Assembly (NCBI GenBank): GCA_023634235.1 | Contig: JAMKCF010000001.1 | Coordinates: forward strand, 12,596,258-12,660,257 | Reading direction: 5' to 3' | Origin: Pisaster brevispinus | Lineage: Eukaryota > Echinodermata > Asteroidea > Forcipulatida > Asteriidae | DNA: 64,000 nt | Shown: positions 31,773 to 41,263 of the stretch, in pieces | Layout: each line of letters begins with the position of its first letter | Position numbering within the stretch: position 1 is the first letter of the stretch | The notes under the pieces: model-generated | Told to the model about the DNA's origin: nothing | Databases searched by the model: none | Seen by the model: the letters and a program-made list of their open reading frames with translations, nothing else | Position numbers and translations under genes: made by a program

Positions 31773-32516
31773 ATGGATTCCTTTTACGTGACTCTCCCCA
31801 GCAACAGCAGCATGGATACCTACCCTGATAACGCGCTGAGCCACTTCAGCGTAAATTTGCCCACTGCTCTGTCTTTCGAGGGGGAGTGGGAGGTGAGTCT
31901 CGCAGAGATTACTTACCCTCGCAGGTGGCTCAACATCGTAGAAGGTCACAACCACATCTACTGCAACGCAGAAGAGACTGAAGGAGGTGTACATATTGAC
32001 ACCATTCCCGAGGGCTATTACCATACACCGGATGAAGTCCTCGCAAAGATTACACCCCTGATTGAACACAGCGACAAAATACGCATCAAGTACAACAAAT
32101 ACCTTCAAAAAGTAATCGTCAGAACGGTTGAAGGTGTCAGCATTACTTTCGTCGAACGTCTGGGTCACTTGTTTGGTTTTAACAAGGCTATGGCCATCAC
32201 CGGTATAGAGAAGGCACCCCACGTCGTAGATATGAAGCAAATCCACACCCTATTTGTGTACACAGACATCATCGAGTACAACATCGTCGGGAACACCAGA
32301 GCACCTATTCTACGAAATGTGAGCGTGGAAGGCGAATATGGGGATATCATTACAAAGACGTACGACAGTCCACATTACGTACCCCTCAAACAGAAATTCC
32401 TGAACACCGTCAACATAAATATAAGGGACGACGTGGGCCATTATATTCCATTCATCGGCGGGAAGGTCATAGTGAAACTACACTTTAGAAAGCGTCGCGC
32501 CACGTACTTCAACTGA
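31773..32516 (+). CDS. Polinton minor capsid (penton-like) protein, copy 2
   Basis: This is a 247-residue open frame from ATG 31,773, intact. It differs from copy 1 by a few substitutions (for example GEREV to GEWEV, HFDT to HIDT, SDTIR to SDKIR, VGD to VGN). It is the copy that stands next to the complete capsid and protease genes and is probably the original downstream part of the element. Predicted role: the capsid vertex protein. Confidence 0.87.
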   Translation: MDSFYVTLPSNSSMDTYPDNALSHFSVNLPTALSFEGEWEVSLAEITYPRRWLNIVEGHNHIYCNAEETEGGVHIDTIPEGYYHTPDEVLAKITPLIEHSDKIRIKYNKYLQKVIVRTVEGVSITFVERLGHLFGFNKAMAITGIEKAPHVVDMKQIHTLFVYTDIIEYNIVGNTRAPILRNVSVEGEYGDIITKTYDSPHYVPLKQKFLNTVNINIRDDVGHYIPFIGGKVIVKLHFRKRRATYFN

Positions 32517-32533
32517 TTAAATCAACCGATATC

Positions 32534-32959
32534 ATGAGAGGTCGCTTCGTATCCCACCCCGGACACTATGTGGACCACTACACACGACAACTCGGACGTG
32601 GCCATCCCGTCTTTCAAGGCAGCCGCACTCAGAAAGGTTTCGGTCTTGGAAATGTATTGGGTGGACTCTTCCGAACTGCCATGCCCCTGTTCAAGCAGGG
32701 GGCTAAGACATTGGGTCGTCAAGCCCTTCGCACCGGCTTGGGAATTGCACAGGATGCTCTAGAAGGGAAGAACATAAAAACGGCAGCGCAGTCGAGACTC
32801 AAACAGACCGGACGTCACATGGCTAGACGGATGATTCAGAATGCAGATTCCCGACTGAACCGACCGGCTAGAAAAAATATAAAAAGAAAACCCAATCAGA
32901 AAAGAGCCACTTCCACATCTGGGAAGCTCTCGAGACGATCACTGGATATCTTCGATTAG
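32534..32959 (+). CDS. basic virion core protein (pX/pVI-like), copy 2
   Basis: This is a 141-residue open frame. It differs from copy 1 at about four positions (NIL to NVL, MTQN to MIQN, GKRS to GKLS). It has the same glycine-rich hydrophobic segment and basic tail. It ends 24 bp before the major capsid start. Confidence 0.8.
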   Translation: MRGRFVSHPGHYVDHYTRQLGRGHPVFQGSRTQKGFGLGNVLGGLFRTAMPLFKQGAKTLGRQALRTGLGIAQDALEGKNIKTAAQSRLKQTGRHMARRMIQNADSRLNRPARKNIKRKPNQKRATSTSGKLSRRSLDIFD

Positions 32960-32983
32960 CCGCTCCGAGACTAACGCTCCACC

Positions 32984-34303
32984 ATGGCACTGCTACACGA
33001 CCACTCCGAAGAGTGTACAAAGAGTGAACTGGACCTCTTTTCTCTACCCCCAACTCAGACCAGCATCGAAAAAGGACAGTACGTAGAGTACCACCCCATC
33101 TCCAATATCTCCATCCAGTTTTTTGTTCCCGGTTCACCCGAAGAATACATCGATCCTTCCCAAACTCAACTCTACGTCAAGGTGAAGGTGACCAAAGCCG
33201 ACGGTGCCAATCTGATCGACACGGACGTGGTCGGTCCCTGCAATCTGCTTTTACAAACCCTCTTCAGCCAAGTTGACGTAACCCTAAATGATCGACTGAT
33301 TTCTGCCTCCACTCCCACGTACCCGTACAGGGCAATGATTGAGACGTTGCTCAGTTATGACAAAGGTGCAAAAGCATCGCAGCTGACGGCTTCGGGTTGG
33401 GTTAAAGATACAGCCGGCAAAATGGATAACGTCAACTGTACGGCAAGTGATGCGGAAACAAACGGGGGCTTGAAAAAGAGACGCAAACGCATCCTAAACA
33501 GTCGAGTCGTAGACCTGATCGGACCCATTCACGGCGATCTATTCTTCCAGGACCGACACCTGATCAACGGGGTTGATCTGAAAGTAAAGCTGATTCCCAG
33601 CAGCGACGCCTTTTGTCTCATGGCTACAGGAGAAGACCCAACCTACAAGATAAAGATTGTGAACGCGTCGTTGTTCGTTCGGAGGGTAACGATCAGCCTT
33701 GCGGTGATGATGGGACACATGAAAGCTCTCGAAAAAGGGACCGCTAAGTATCCCCTCCGACGTGTCGTCTGTAAAATGATGTCTGTACCCCGAGGCAACC
33801 TAACACTCACTCAAGATCACGTGTTTTTGGGACAACTACCCAATCGAATCGTGGTGGGCTGTGTATCCAACATCGCCTTTAATGGGTCGTATTCTAAAAA
33901 CCCGTTCAACTTCCAGCATTTTAACGTCAACTTTGTGTCAGTGCACGTCAACGGTGAACAGATCCCCCACACCCCTCTGAAACCCGATTACGCCCAAGGA
34001 AGGAAGAACTGCGTCAGAGCCTACCACACGCTGTTCTCCGGCATGGATAAAATGTACATGAATGAAGGCAACGACATCACTCTGGGTGACTACCCCGACG
34101 GGTATGCACTGTACGCCTTCGACCTTACCCCCGACTTGGCATGCGGCGGACACTTTAGCTTGGTAAAGAATGGAAACCTTCGTCTTGACATGCACTTTGC
34201 CTCGCCCCTAGACGAGACCATCAACGTCATCATCTACGCCGAGTTCAATAACATCTTAGAAATTGATCAAGCTCGTAACATCATCTTCGACTACAACAGT
34301 TAG
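32984..34303 (+). CDS. Polinton major capsid protein (double jelly-roll)
   Basis: This is a 439-residue intact frame with a favourable start context (CACCATGG). The N-terminus MALLHDHSEECTKSELDLFS and the segment SLPPTQTSIEKGQYVEYHP are the recognisable start of Polinton/adintovirus major capsid proteins, also annotated in animals as F54H12.2-like. Other landmarks are GPCNLLLQTLFSQVDVTLND, YPYRAMIETLLSYD, DLIGPIHGDLFFQDRHLING and the C-terminal NVIIYAEFNNILEID. The family forms trimeric hexon-like capsomers. The gene is flanked by the core protein (24 bp upstream) and the protease (11 bp downstream), a packed late-gene block. No stop or frameshift was seen. Confidence 0.93.
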   Translation: MALLHDHSEECTKSELDLFSLPPTQTSIEKGQYVEYHPISNISIQFFVPGSPEEYIDPSQTQLYVKVKVTKADGANLIDTDVVGPCNLLLQTLFSQVDVTLNDRLISASTPTYPYRAMIETLLSYDKGAKASQLTASGWVKDTAGKMDNVNCTASDAETNGGLKKRRKRILNSRVVDLIGPIHGDLFFQDRHLINGVDLKVKLIPSSDAFCLMATGEDPTYKIKIVNASLFVRRVTISLAVMMGHMKALEKGTAKYPLRRVVCKMMSVPRGNLTLTQDHVFLGQLPNRIVVGCVSNIAFNGSYSKNPFNFQHFNVNFVSVHVNGEQIPHTPLKPDYAQGRKNCVRAYHTLFSGMDKMYMNEGNDITLGDYPDGYALYAFDLTPDLACGGHFSLVKNGNLRLDMHFASPLDETINVIIYAEFNNILEIDQARNIIFDYNS

Positions 34304-34314
34304 ACGGGACGAAC

Positions 34315-34830
34315 ATGGACACCGAAGAGATAACGTCGATCTTAAAGAGAGACCGCTTTACCCGTCAAGTCTTCAGGGGAGTGTTTGCAAGTGATAGATT
34401 ACCCAGGCATCACCTACAACACCCCAGCGCCATCGTCATCAACACCGATCCTTCAACCGAGCCGGGACAGCACTGGGTGGCCATTTACATCACCAGAGAC
34501 GGCGTTGGAGAATATTTCGATTCTTACGGACAACCCCCGAGCCTGTCATCTATCATAACTTTTCTCAAAAGGAACACTCTTCAGACTGTACACAATCGTA
34601 TAAGTCTACAGGGCCCACTGTCGGCTGTATGTGGTCAATATTCTCTGTTTTTCCTATTACACCGTTGTCGAGATATTGACATGAACACCATCGTCAGGTT
34701 TTTCTCAACCAATAAACGAGAAAACGATATTGCAGTGAACGAGTTTATCAGAAAACACTTTCCCGGTGTCAACACAAAGGTGTACGACTTGTCTTTTGTT
34801 GTTCGACAGATTTCACACCCCTTGTTATAA
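34315..34830 (+). CDS. adenain-type cysteine protease (virion maturation)
   Basis: This is a 171-residue intact frame. The catalytic set can be placed by analogy with adenovirus protease (C5/Ulp1 fold): His53 in GQHWVAIYI, Asp69 in EYFDSYG, a Gln at 99 in ISLQGPLSAVCG and Cys106 in VCGQYSLFFL. Adenain has His54-Glu71-Gln115-Cys122, so order and spacing fit. In Polintons and adintoviruses this enzyme is expected to trim core and capsid precursors in assembled particles. It follows the major capsid gene by 11 bp, which suggests one transcription unit. An AATAAA at 35,002-35,007 would end it. Confidence 0.92.
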   Translation: MDTEEITSILKRDRFTRQVFRGVFASDRLPRHHLQHPSAIVINTDPSTEPGQHWVAIYITRDGVGEYFDSYGQPPSLSSIITFLKRNTLQTVHNRISLQGPLSAVCGQYSLFFLLHRCRDIDMNTIVRFFSTNKRENDIAVNEFIRKHFPGVNTKVYDLSFVVRQISHPLL

Positions 34831-35353
34831 AGTGGGTAGAGAGTCGTGGTAACGTCAATCATATAAAACAAAAACCGCATAGACCATGTACAATATTGGG
34901 GTTTTTTTGTTTTGTTTTGTTTGGGGGGGGGCATTTACCTTAATTATGTTTATAAACTGTAGCGATTTGTACCGGTTGTGTTACTGAAGCGTTGTTTACA
35001 AAATAAAGTTTTTGACCACGGATATAACCCGTCTTTCGTGTTTGTTTACATCTGTTGCTCGTTGTCTCTGCAGCCTCTTTTCAAATTTCGAAGATGTTAA
35101 AACCAACCCGCCCTTAAATACCGTAATTACGTTTCAAATTTGACCTTTGGCCATTAATTTAAATAACAGGGACTCTAAAAGTTATATTAAAAAACAAAAA
35201 ACAAAAACAAACAGACGTTAGACACGATATAGTCGGTACCTGTTTAAAACAACTTTAATGACAACAACTATATGTCTTACAAATCCGATTACTATTTTAA
35301 CACAAGAAAGTTACAAACAAAGAAAGGCGTGTTAGTTACACCATTCCCTTCAA
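34831..35353. other. convergent 3' region between plus- and minus-strand genes
   Basis: It holds AATAAA on the plus strand (35,002) for the capsid-protease transcript and ATTAAA on the minus strand (near 35,253) for the Cys-rich gene. It also has a T/G-rich run at 34,900-34,932. No ORF of note is present. It marks the meeting point of the two transcription directions. Confidence 0.6.
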
Positions 35354-35800
35354 TCAAGAGGCCATTACAAAAACCAACAGTCTGGTGACGTTGGGAAATG
35401 AATACGAATTGAATGTTTGGGCGATATCATCGGTTTCGTTTTGCCACCCCATCAGAATATCTTGAATTGTGTCGTTTAGAGTTTCTTTGGTCAGACCCGC
35501 ACGAGTGAAGCCCGCGATGATCAAAAGTCGGCATACGGCGTAGAATACATCGATGATCTCATTAGATTCAATGGACGAAACCACATGTTCATAGTGTTCC
35601 AAAACAAATTCCTCCGCACGATACTCTGGCGTGTTTCCGAAAAACAGACAGGCGTGGTGATCTTGGCAGGCCCAGTTCTCTTGACAACCTTCACAGGGAA
35701 GTTGTTGTTGCATATCGTACGCCCTCCGCACTATGCGATCCTTCACTATTTTACCCAGAATCCTCTTGAGGAGTAGTCTGACTCGGGCTCTACAATGCAT
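35354..35800 (-). CDS. Cys-rich small protein of unknown function (Polinton accessory)
   Basis: The ATG at 35,800 gives about 148 residues. The frame continues upstream to 35,821 without ATG, and a pyrimidine-rich CCTCAG just before suggests a splice acceptor, so a 5' exon is possible. The basic N-terminus (RARVRLLLKRILGKIVKDRIVRR) is followed by a cluster CEGCQENWACQDHHAC that could bind a metal. A mostly helical C-terminal half follows (YEHVVSSIESNEIIDVFYAVCRLLIIAGF...). I do not recognise the family. Position near the element end and opposite strand to the virion genes fits an early or host-interaction gene, which is inference only. Confidence 0.6.
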   Translation of the reverse strand: MHCRARVRLLLKRILGKIVKDRIVRRAYDMQQQLPCEGCQENWACQDHHACLFFGNTPEYRAEEFVLEHYEHVVSSIESNEIIDVFYAVCRLLIIAGFTRAGLTKETLNDTIQDILMGWQNETDDIAQTFNSYSFPNVTRLLVFVMAS

Positions 35801-35875
35801 TAGGTCCCCGTCTGAGGCCAAAACAAAAAGGTAACGGTTAAGAGTCAGTTATCTTACTCGGGGCGTTTTTGATGT

Positions 35876-36004
35876 CAGTGGCGTGACCCATTCTAGTTTG
35901 TTTATAATATTCATCTGTTCGGCGTTCTGCCGCATATGGTTTCCAATATCGACCATATTTACCCAGAATCCTCCTGAGGAGTAGTCTGATTCGGGCTCTA
36001 CCAT
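35876..36004 (-). pseudogene. short polymerase-derived fragment in a duplicated block
   Basis: A 42-codon frame (ATG at 36,004, preceded by an AG acceptor-like GTTACAG) contains VDIGNHMRQNAEQMNIINK. This is close to ADIGNHMRQYAEEMNIMNK of the element's own polymerase near 24,377, at about 85% nucleotide identity over 65 bp. The surrounding bases (35,950-36,100) are a diverged copy of 35,750-35,900 (shared TTACCCAGAATCCTC, GAGGAGTAGTCTGA and GTTAAGAGT.AGTTATCT). A polymerase scrap has therefore been caught in a local duplication between the two minus-strand genes. Confidence 0.6.
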
Positions 36005-36045
36005 CTGTAACATCAAAGTCTAGAGCAAAAACACAGTTAGAACGG

Positions 36046-36684
36046 TTAAGAGTTAGTTATCTGGCTCAAGGTGTTATTGATGTCGGTGGCGTGACTCATC
36101 AACTCATGCCACTGCTCTCCGGTGAGGTTCAGCCCCTTCTTCCCTGCCAGCATCTTACTGTGAATTTCATTCCAGTAGTATTCTCTTATATTGACGTAGG
36201 GAAGCCCCTTGAAAAGCTTCACAGTAACAAAACGCTCACCTCCGATGGGAAACTTGACCGCCTTTCTGTCATTCTCCGCCTGGTCGGGATCTGGCTCGAA
36301 TCTACGCTTTCTGCTGGGCATTTTTCCCTTAACATCCACCATCGGCACGGCGGGTGGTACAGATGCGGCGTCTTGCGCAGTACCCAACTCGGTCATGGCG
36401 GCTTTCAACACGTCGGACTTGGGTTTCTTGGGTAACATCTGCTGCTCACGCTGGTGGGTAGTCACATCTTGGAGGTTCCATACGCTGTGCCGTGTGTACA
36501 TGTTAAAGTAGTACACACAGCCGTTCAAACTCGCGGCCTCACGCCAACCGGCTACATACATGTCGTGAGAAATATCACGGGTGTTTTCGGTTTCAACTCC
36601 TTCACCCATCGACGGTGGAGGTGGGTTCGGTGTCTGGCTGTAGTTCGAGGCCAAGTCGGTCTTCGTTTGAGGGAGAGCAGCCAT
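36046..36684 (-). CDS. WW domain - PC4/SUB1-like fusion protein
   Basis: The start is placed at ATG 36,684 (MAALPQTKTD), because a TATAAA lies about 90 bp upstream; the open frame extends further but across the promoter. This gives 212 residues. A proline run (NPPPPS, about 20-25) comes first. A WW domain spans about residues 44-72, with Trp47, the YYF triplet at 58-60 and Trp69; the usual final Pro is replaced (WNLQ). A basic patch (SRKRR, about 124) follows. The PC4-like domain is at about 146-208: ERFVTVKLFKG, YVNIREYY, GKKGLNLTGEQWHEL. PC4/SUB1 binds single-stranded DNA and acts in transcription and replication; WW domains bind Pro-rich ligands. The combination suggests a replication or transcription factor that contacts a Pro-rich partner. 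The assignment rests on motif reading alone. Confidence 0.75.
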   Translation of the reverse strand: MAALPQTKTDLASNYSQTPNPPPPSMGEGVETENTRDISHDMYVAGWREAASLNGCVYYFNMYTRHSVWNLQDVTTHQREQQMLPKKPKSDVLKAAMTELGTAQDAASVPPAVPMVDVKGKMPSRKRRFEPDPDQAENDRKAVKFPIGGERFVTVKLFKGLPYVNIREYYWNEIHSKMLAGKKGLNLTGEQWHELMSHATDINNTLSQITNS

Positions 36685-36771
36685 TATATCGAAGTATACG
36701 AGATATTCAGCTCTGGCTTCAAAACTTCGGTTTTCGGCGTAAGTAATGAATCCGAATACAGAAATCCATCC

Positions 36772-36794
36772 TTTATACAACTTAATCGACCAAT
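36772..36794 (-). promoter_or_regulatory. TATA box and CCAAT-type motif for the WW-PC4 gene
   Basis: On the minus strand GTATAAAGG (TATAAA at 36,777-36,772) lies about 88-93 bp upstream of the ATG at 36,684. ATTGG (an inverted CCAAT) lies 13 bp further upstream. The spacing matches the TATA-to-ATG distance of the polymerase gene at the other end. Confidence 0.6.
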
Positions 36795-36897
36795 CAGAAT
36801 AGAGTGCAGGGTCATATGAAAACAAACTTGTCCCGACGTGTTCGGAAATGGGGCGTGACGTCACAGGCTTATCGGAATAAACTTATCCAGACGAGGT

Positions 36898-37621
36898 CGA
36901 TCAGAGATAAGCCATTCAACAAACAAGGCCGGGGCAAAAACAAGTCGCACACCAACGCAGTTGATCTCTTTGACCTTGACCACACCAGATAGCGATAACA
37001 GTGTAAATAAATGACACTAAGTATTAAAGCACGTTCAATGACACCCGTGGTCTCTAAGATTACAAATAACTCTATAACAGTACTCGGACCTTTTCTTCTT
37101 CCTCAACGGTTTATCACACGTCTTGGAAGACACCGCTTTGTTTTCACTTTGTGAAAATACAAACGAGCCGTACGCGACTCGTTTGTGCTGCGTGGTTTTA
37201 TGCTGCGGCGCTCCGTGATTTCAAGAAATCACTTCCGCACCGCCAACTGAGGGCAAACAATAACGGTTTGCCCTCAGTTACACTGTCGTCAGACATACCT
37301 TCTTGCGGTGTCTTTCAGACACCGCTCAACATGATACCGTGCATCATGTTAACCCCAACGTCTCGGCCCTTCGGGCCTCAAGACACTGCCGTGGGCCGCA
37401 CGACTCCCCACTTCGTGACTCGCCTTCATCCCCTTCGGGCCTGAACCCTAAAACGACTGTGGGCCGACTAGTTCACCTTTGCACCACTTTTCCTGGTGTG
37501 TAAATACACACCCCCATACCGCACGCCATTTTGTTTTTTGGGTGTGCAAATTCGTTTTTGAGTAGTGCAAACTACCCTGCACTACCTAAAATTAGGTGTG
37601 TGTGACTCCATCTATACTACT
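36898..37621 (-). repeat. Polinton right terminal inverted repeat
   Basis: This is the reverse complement of 19,191-19,913 with very few differences. It contains the same chain of hairpins and ends CTATACTACT at 37,621. The inner edge (GGTCGATCAGAGATAAGCC) corresponds to the second 75-bp unit of the left end. Confidence 0.95.
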
Positions 37622-37627
37622 ATTATT
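37622..37627. repeat. target-site duplication, right copy (ATTATT)
   Basis: The six bases following the right terminus are identical to 19,185-19,190. Confidence 0.9.
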
Positions 37628-40600
37628 TACTTGTTGGATTTCAGGATCTGTATCTGGGCATCCCACGAGACTGGCCGGGGTCATAGATTGAAGAAACTTT
37701 CAGCTGGTTGAGTCCGTTTTGCTGCCCGAAATGAAAACACACTTTTACAAAGCGCAACTCCTGCAATGTGTTGTCAATAACCAAGATACTTTGTAAAACC
37801 TGTTATGAGGCTGTCCAAGGACGTAAATTCGTGTTGAAAAGTGGTGTGACGTTCTGAAATGTTAGTATTTCGCCAGGTGTGATATAACGTATCATAAATA
37901 TTTGGTTTGTCAAGGACCGAGGATATGTTAGTGTGCATGTTATGTTGGGGCAAGTTGTTCACAATTTGATTTTGCTCATTTACTTTTAATAATAAGAACG
38001 TTTATTCAAATAGTAAGTACATTTATTTTCACCACTTCAGACAGTCTGATTGGGGGGGGGGGATCCAATGGGCCATCCCGCCTCCCCAATACAAAAAGAT
38101 GTTAGGTTGTCTTTTACCGGATAGTCATGGTCTTTTTCCATTATTTGGTTCGTATTTCTGTGAACGATATTTTTTATAAAACTATTGTGGTCTTCATTAA
38201 GTTGATACCTGGTTGGCGGTCGCTTCATATTACTGGTGTGGACTCACAGTCAGTGGGCGTAGGAATATATGTAATAATAACTGTTATGCACTTGTTATCA
38301 AATTTATTTAATAATTTGAACAATCACAATTCACAATGGATACCCATTTAGCTCCCATCTTTTTTTTCTGTGTGAGACCTTTGGAATAAATACGGGCTGA
38401 AACGGCATTTGAAATGACTCTGTTGTTTTATTTGAATCTGTTGGGTGAAGACAACATAAATACGTCTTTACCGGTCTTTGGCCCAAAACAGAATGATGCC
38501 TGTCAGAATTTAACCTCATGGACACATGTGAATTAATAACTTTCCTCTTCAGTAGTTGTGAGTTTAATAAAAGTTTAACTGTGCCTCATGAATATTCTAG
38601 TAGCCAGCTCCCCAGTAGGTAAGTATTCAGTCCTTTTGTTATTATGTAAATGCCTTACCTTATTTGGTCTGCAGTGGTAAGTTATCCCTCAGAAATTCCT
38701 TGGAGTATTATGTTCCGTTGGGGTATGAAGTTTTGAATGGGAGATTTTTGAGGTATGTTGGGTAGATGGGTGCGGTCAGCTAGAGTGAGGTTATGCTAGT
38801 GGTGTTTTAGATAGAGTGGATTCATTCTTGCTGTGTCTTGGATCGAGAGAGGATGTGATCCAAATGTTAGATCCAGAGTCAGACTTTTTGCGCTGGGTGT
38901 TGGTTTTTGCTATGTGATTTTGCTGCCATTGCTAAAATCAGAGCAGATTTTCAGGCTGCTGTATTTTAAGGCAAATTGGTTGGAGTGAGTCAACACTGCA
39001 TGGGATCTGAACTCCAAGAGAAACGCTATGATGGAAATCCATGGTTTTCACCCTTGGTGAATGTTTGAAACGCCAGACTGAGTGTCGGCCGATGAAAGAC
39101 GTCCCGGTCCAATGATCATGGGTTGCTACAAGCAGCAGAGGGCGCATCAGTTTATGTGAGCTTTGAACTGGTTTCGCAGCGACTGGAATCAGAGAACATT
39201 ATTATATTGGCTACGGAGGTAGTCCTGTGAGGTAGAGCTATAGCTGTAAACGCCTTCGTGGAGTGGAAAGAAGAACCCTATAATTTGGTTGGACTGTTTT
39301 TCTTTTGCCTTTTATTGTAATACTCTGCGTGCCCGAATGTGGCACATTTATGCCGGAAGAATAGTTTAAAAGACAACTACCAATATTTTGATTAATTGTT
39401 GTCTTTGAATACGATTGATACATTTTTGCATTATATTTAAATAGAAACATCATTGTCATTAGTTCCAGTAGACTTCACATAATCACTGTGACAAATTATA
39501 TAGCGTTTATAGAGCAGAGACTACTCTATAGCTTCATTACAGTGACTGAGGCATATTTTGAGTACATGTATATATTGCCAATCAAGGTATTTTTAAGCGT
39601 TATGGTTTCTGCCAGTGAGATTTGAAATGGGTACGTTACCCAATTAAATAATTTCCGTTATTGATAGAGTTTTGTGTTAGCTGAAAGTTGACACAGCATA
39701 TTCATTATTTATAAGGACCCTTTAAATCTTGACGGGCCTTTTTGAAACAGGTCTTGATAAAATTACTAGATCTTCCATTGATGTGGTTTTAAGTTAATAT
39801 TGATTTGTAAAATAGACCACAATTAGTGGAGGCTTGAGAGACATGTATATATTAAATGGGTAACTAGTTTGTGTACATATGTAGTTCTGGTGTCACCTGT
39901 CTGCATTTATTTGAGTTTGCGGTGAAGTCTTTCAGTCGTGGCTGCCTTGCGGGGTAAGCTGTGACAATGCCTAGCGCACGGAAGCTGCCAGATGGCGCTA
40001 GCCGTGTACTCAAAAGAAATGGAGGTTACGTAATTCAAAGAGAATTGTGGGGGTTCGCCTCGCACCCGTCACATCATTCCCCTTTTTGAGAAATGTTATC
40101 CTCAATATTTTGTTACATGTACGGTATTTACAGGATAATTATGCGCTAACTTTGCGCTTACAAAGAAAAACAAGAATACAAGTACTGCCTTGGTAACCAA
40201 AGAAGAAAAACCTGCGTTCTTGTAGTTTATAACAGAACACTAGTATTAGAAAACATTGAAATCGCTACTGAATAGTGTCTTTTCTACTATTCAGAAAATT
40301 TTTGAACACTTGGAAGTGTTTACATACAAACTTCAAAATTACCATGAAGTTGCTCTATTCACAAGTAATCGTTCTTTGCATTCTTGTTTTCAAAAGCTAA
40401 AACAAATTTCTTCATATGTTACGGCAGTTGCAGATAAATAAACCATGTCATAAATCAATATTATTTACAATGCATTTCGCCAAGGGAAATTTAGGTTTGA
40501 CTGTTCTTGCAGGAGGAGTTTGAAAAACACTTTTTTTCGAATTTCAGCCATCTTTGGATCCTTCCACTTTTCGAACAGTCTTCGTCCACGACTAAGCTTA

Positions 40601-40927
40601 GATTGCCTTGACTGAGGTTGGACTCTGTGTTGTTTGGTTTGTCCAAGATAGTCATAATTCAGTCATAGTCTAGTTGGCCTTTGGCTAGGGGGTGAGAGGT
40701 ACGATGAGCTCTCTGTGTTGTTTGTTTCGTCCGAACTTTCAGTTGTGCTACCTGGGGGTAGTGATGGATGTGAAGTAGATGTGCTTACTCTCTTCTGTGG
40801 CATAAGTACTGAAGGTGATAATGACGGAGATGTAGTATTGATGTTTTCTGGTTGCGCATCTATCGTAACTGGGGTGAGTTCCTGGGGTGATAATGAAGGA
40901 GATATTATGTGATGTGTTGTTTCTACA
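37628..40927. other. non-coding DNA right of the Polinton
   Basis: No gene is supported. There is a G-run near 38,050, AT-rich stretches and several short frames without family resemblance. A segment at about 39,880-40,130, ending in CACATCATTCCCCTTTTTGAG, has the look of a retroelement edge, but no partner repeat was found. Confidence 0.45.
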
Positions 40928-41085
40928 GCACAGGGTGTCAGAGACCCAGTAAAGGTAAGAGTAAAAAGTGCTAGGTTGAGAACTTAGAAGTTGAGGGGTG
41001 TCAGACCCAGTAAAAAGTAAAAGAGTAAAAAGTGCTAGGTTGAGAACTAAGAAGTTGAGGGGTGTCAGACCCAGTAAAAAGTAAA
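40928..41085 (+). repeat. short tandem repeat, about 60-bp unit, 2-3 copies
   Basis: GGGTGTCAGA(GA)CCCAGTAAA...GTGCTAGGTTGAGAACTTAG-AAGTTGAG recurs at about 40,937, 40,997 and 41,060. The last copy is partial. Confidence 0.8.
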
Positions 41086-41263
41086 TTGTTGCGGATGTAC
41101 AACAGACGGGGTGTTGAACCCAAATAGTAGCCGAAAATTGCTATATTTTATTTCAATAAGTTGAGTGTAAATAATAAGGCGATTTGCCTGAGGAATTTGG
41201 GTGTAAATAAATCTAAGTGGAATTAAAGAGGGCTTCAGACTCTATAATTATTTTAGACCGACA

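Larger units (their letters stand above)
19191..37621 (+). mobile_element. complete-ended Polinton (Maverick / adintovirus-like), 18,431 bp, internally rearranged
   Basis: The element runs from AGTAGTATAG to CTATACTACT with TIRs of about 720 bp that differ at only a handful of positions, flanked by ATTATT direct repeats. Gene content is B-family DNA polymerase with N-terminal extension, integrase remnant with chromodomain, penton-like minor capsid, basic core protein, double-jelly-roll major capsid and adenain-type protease. These are the hallmark genes of Polintons and adintoviruses. Missing or broken are an FtsK/HerA packaging ATPase (none found), the polymerase motif C region and the integrase core. 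A 4.3-kb tandem duplication and a nested 1.2-kb duplication fill the centre. TIR near-identity and the perfect target duplication indicate recent insertion or recent conversion. The gaps mean it could only move or package with help. Confidence 0.95.
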
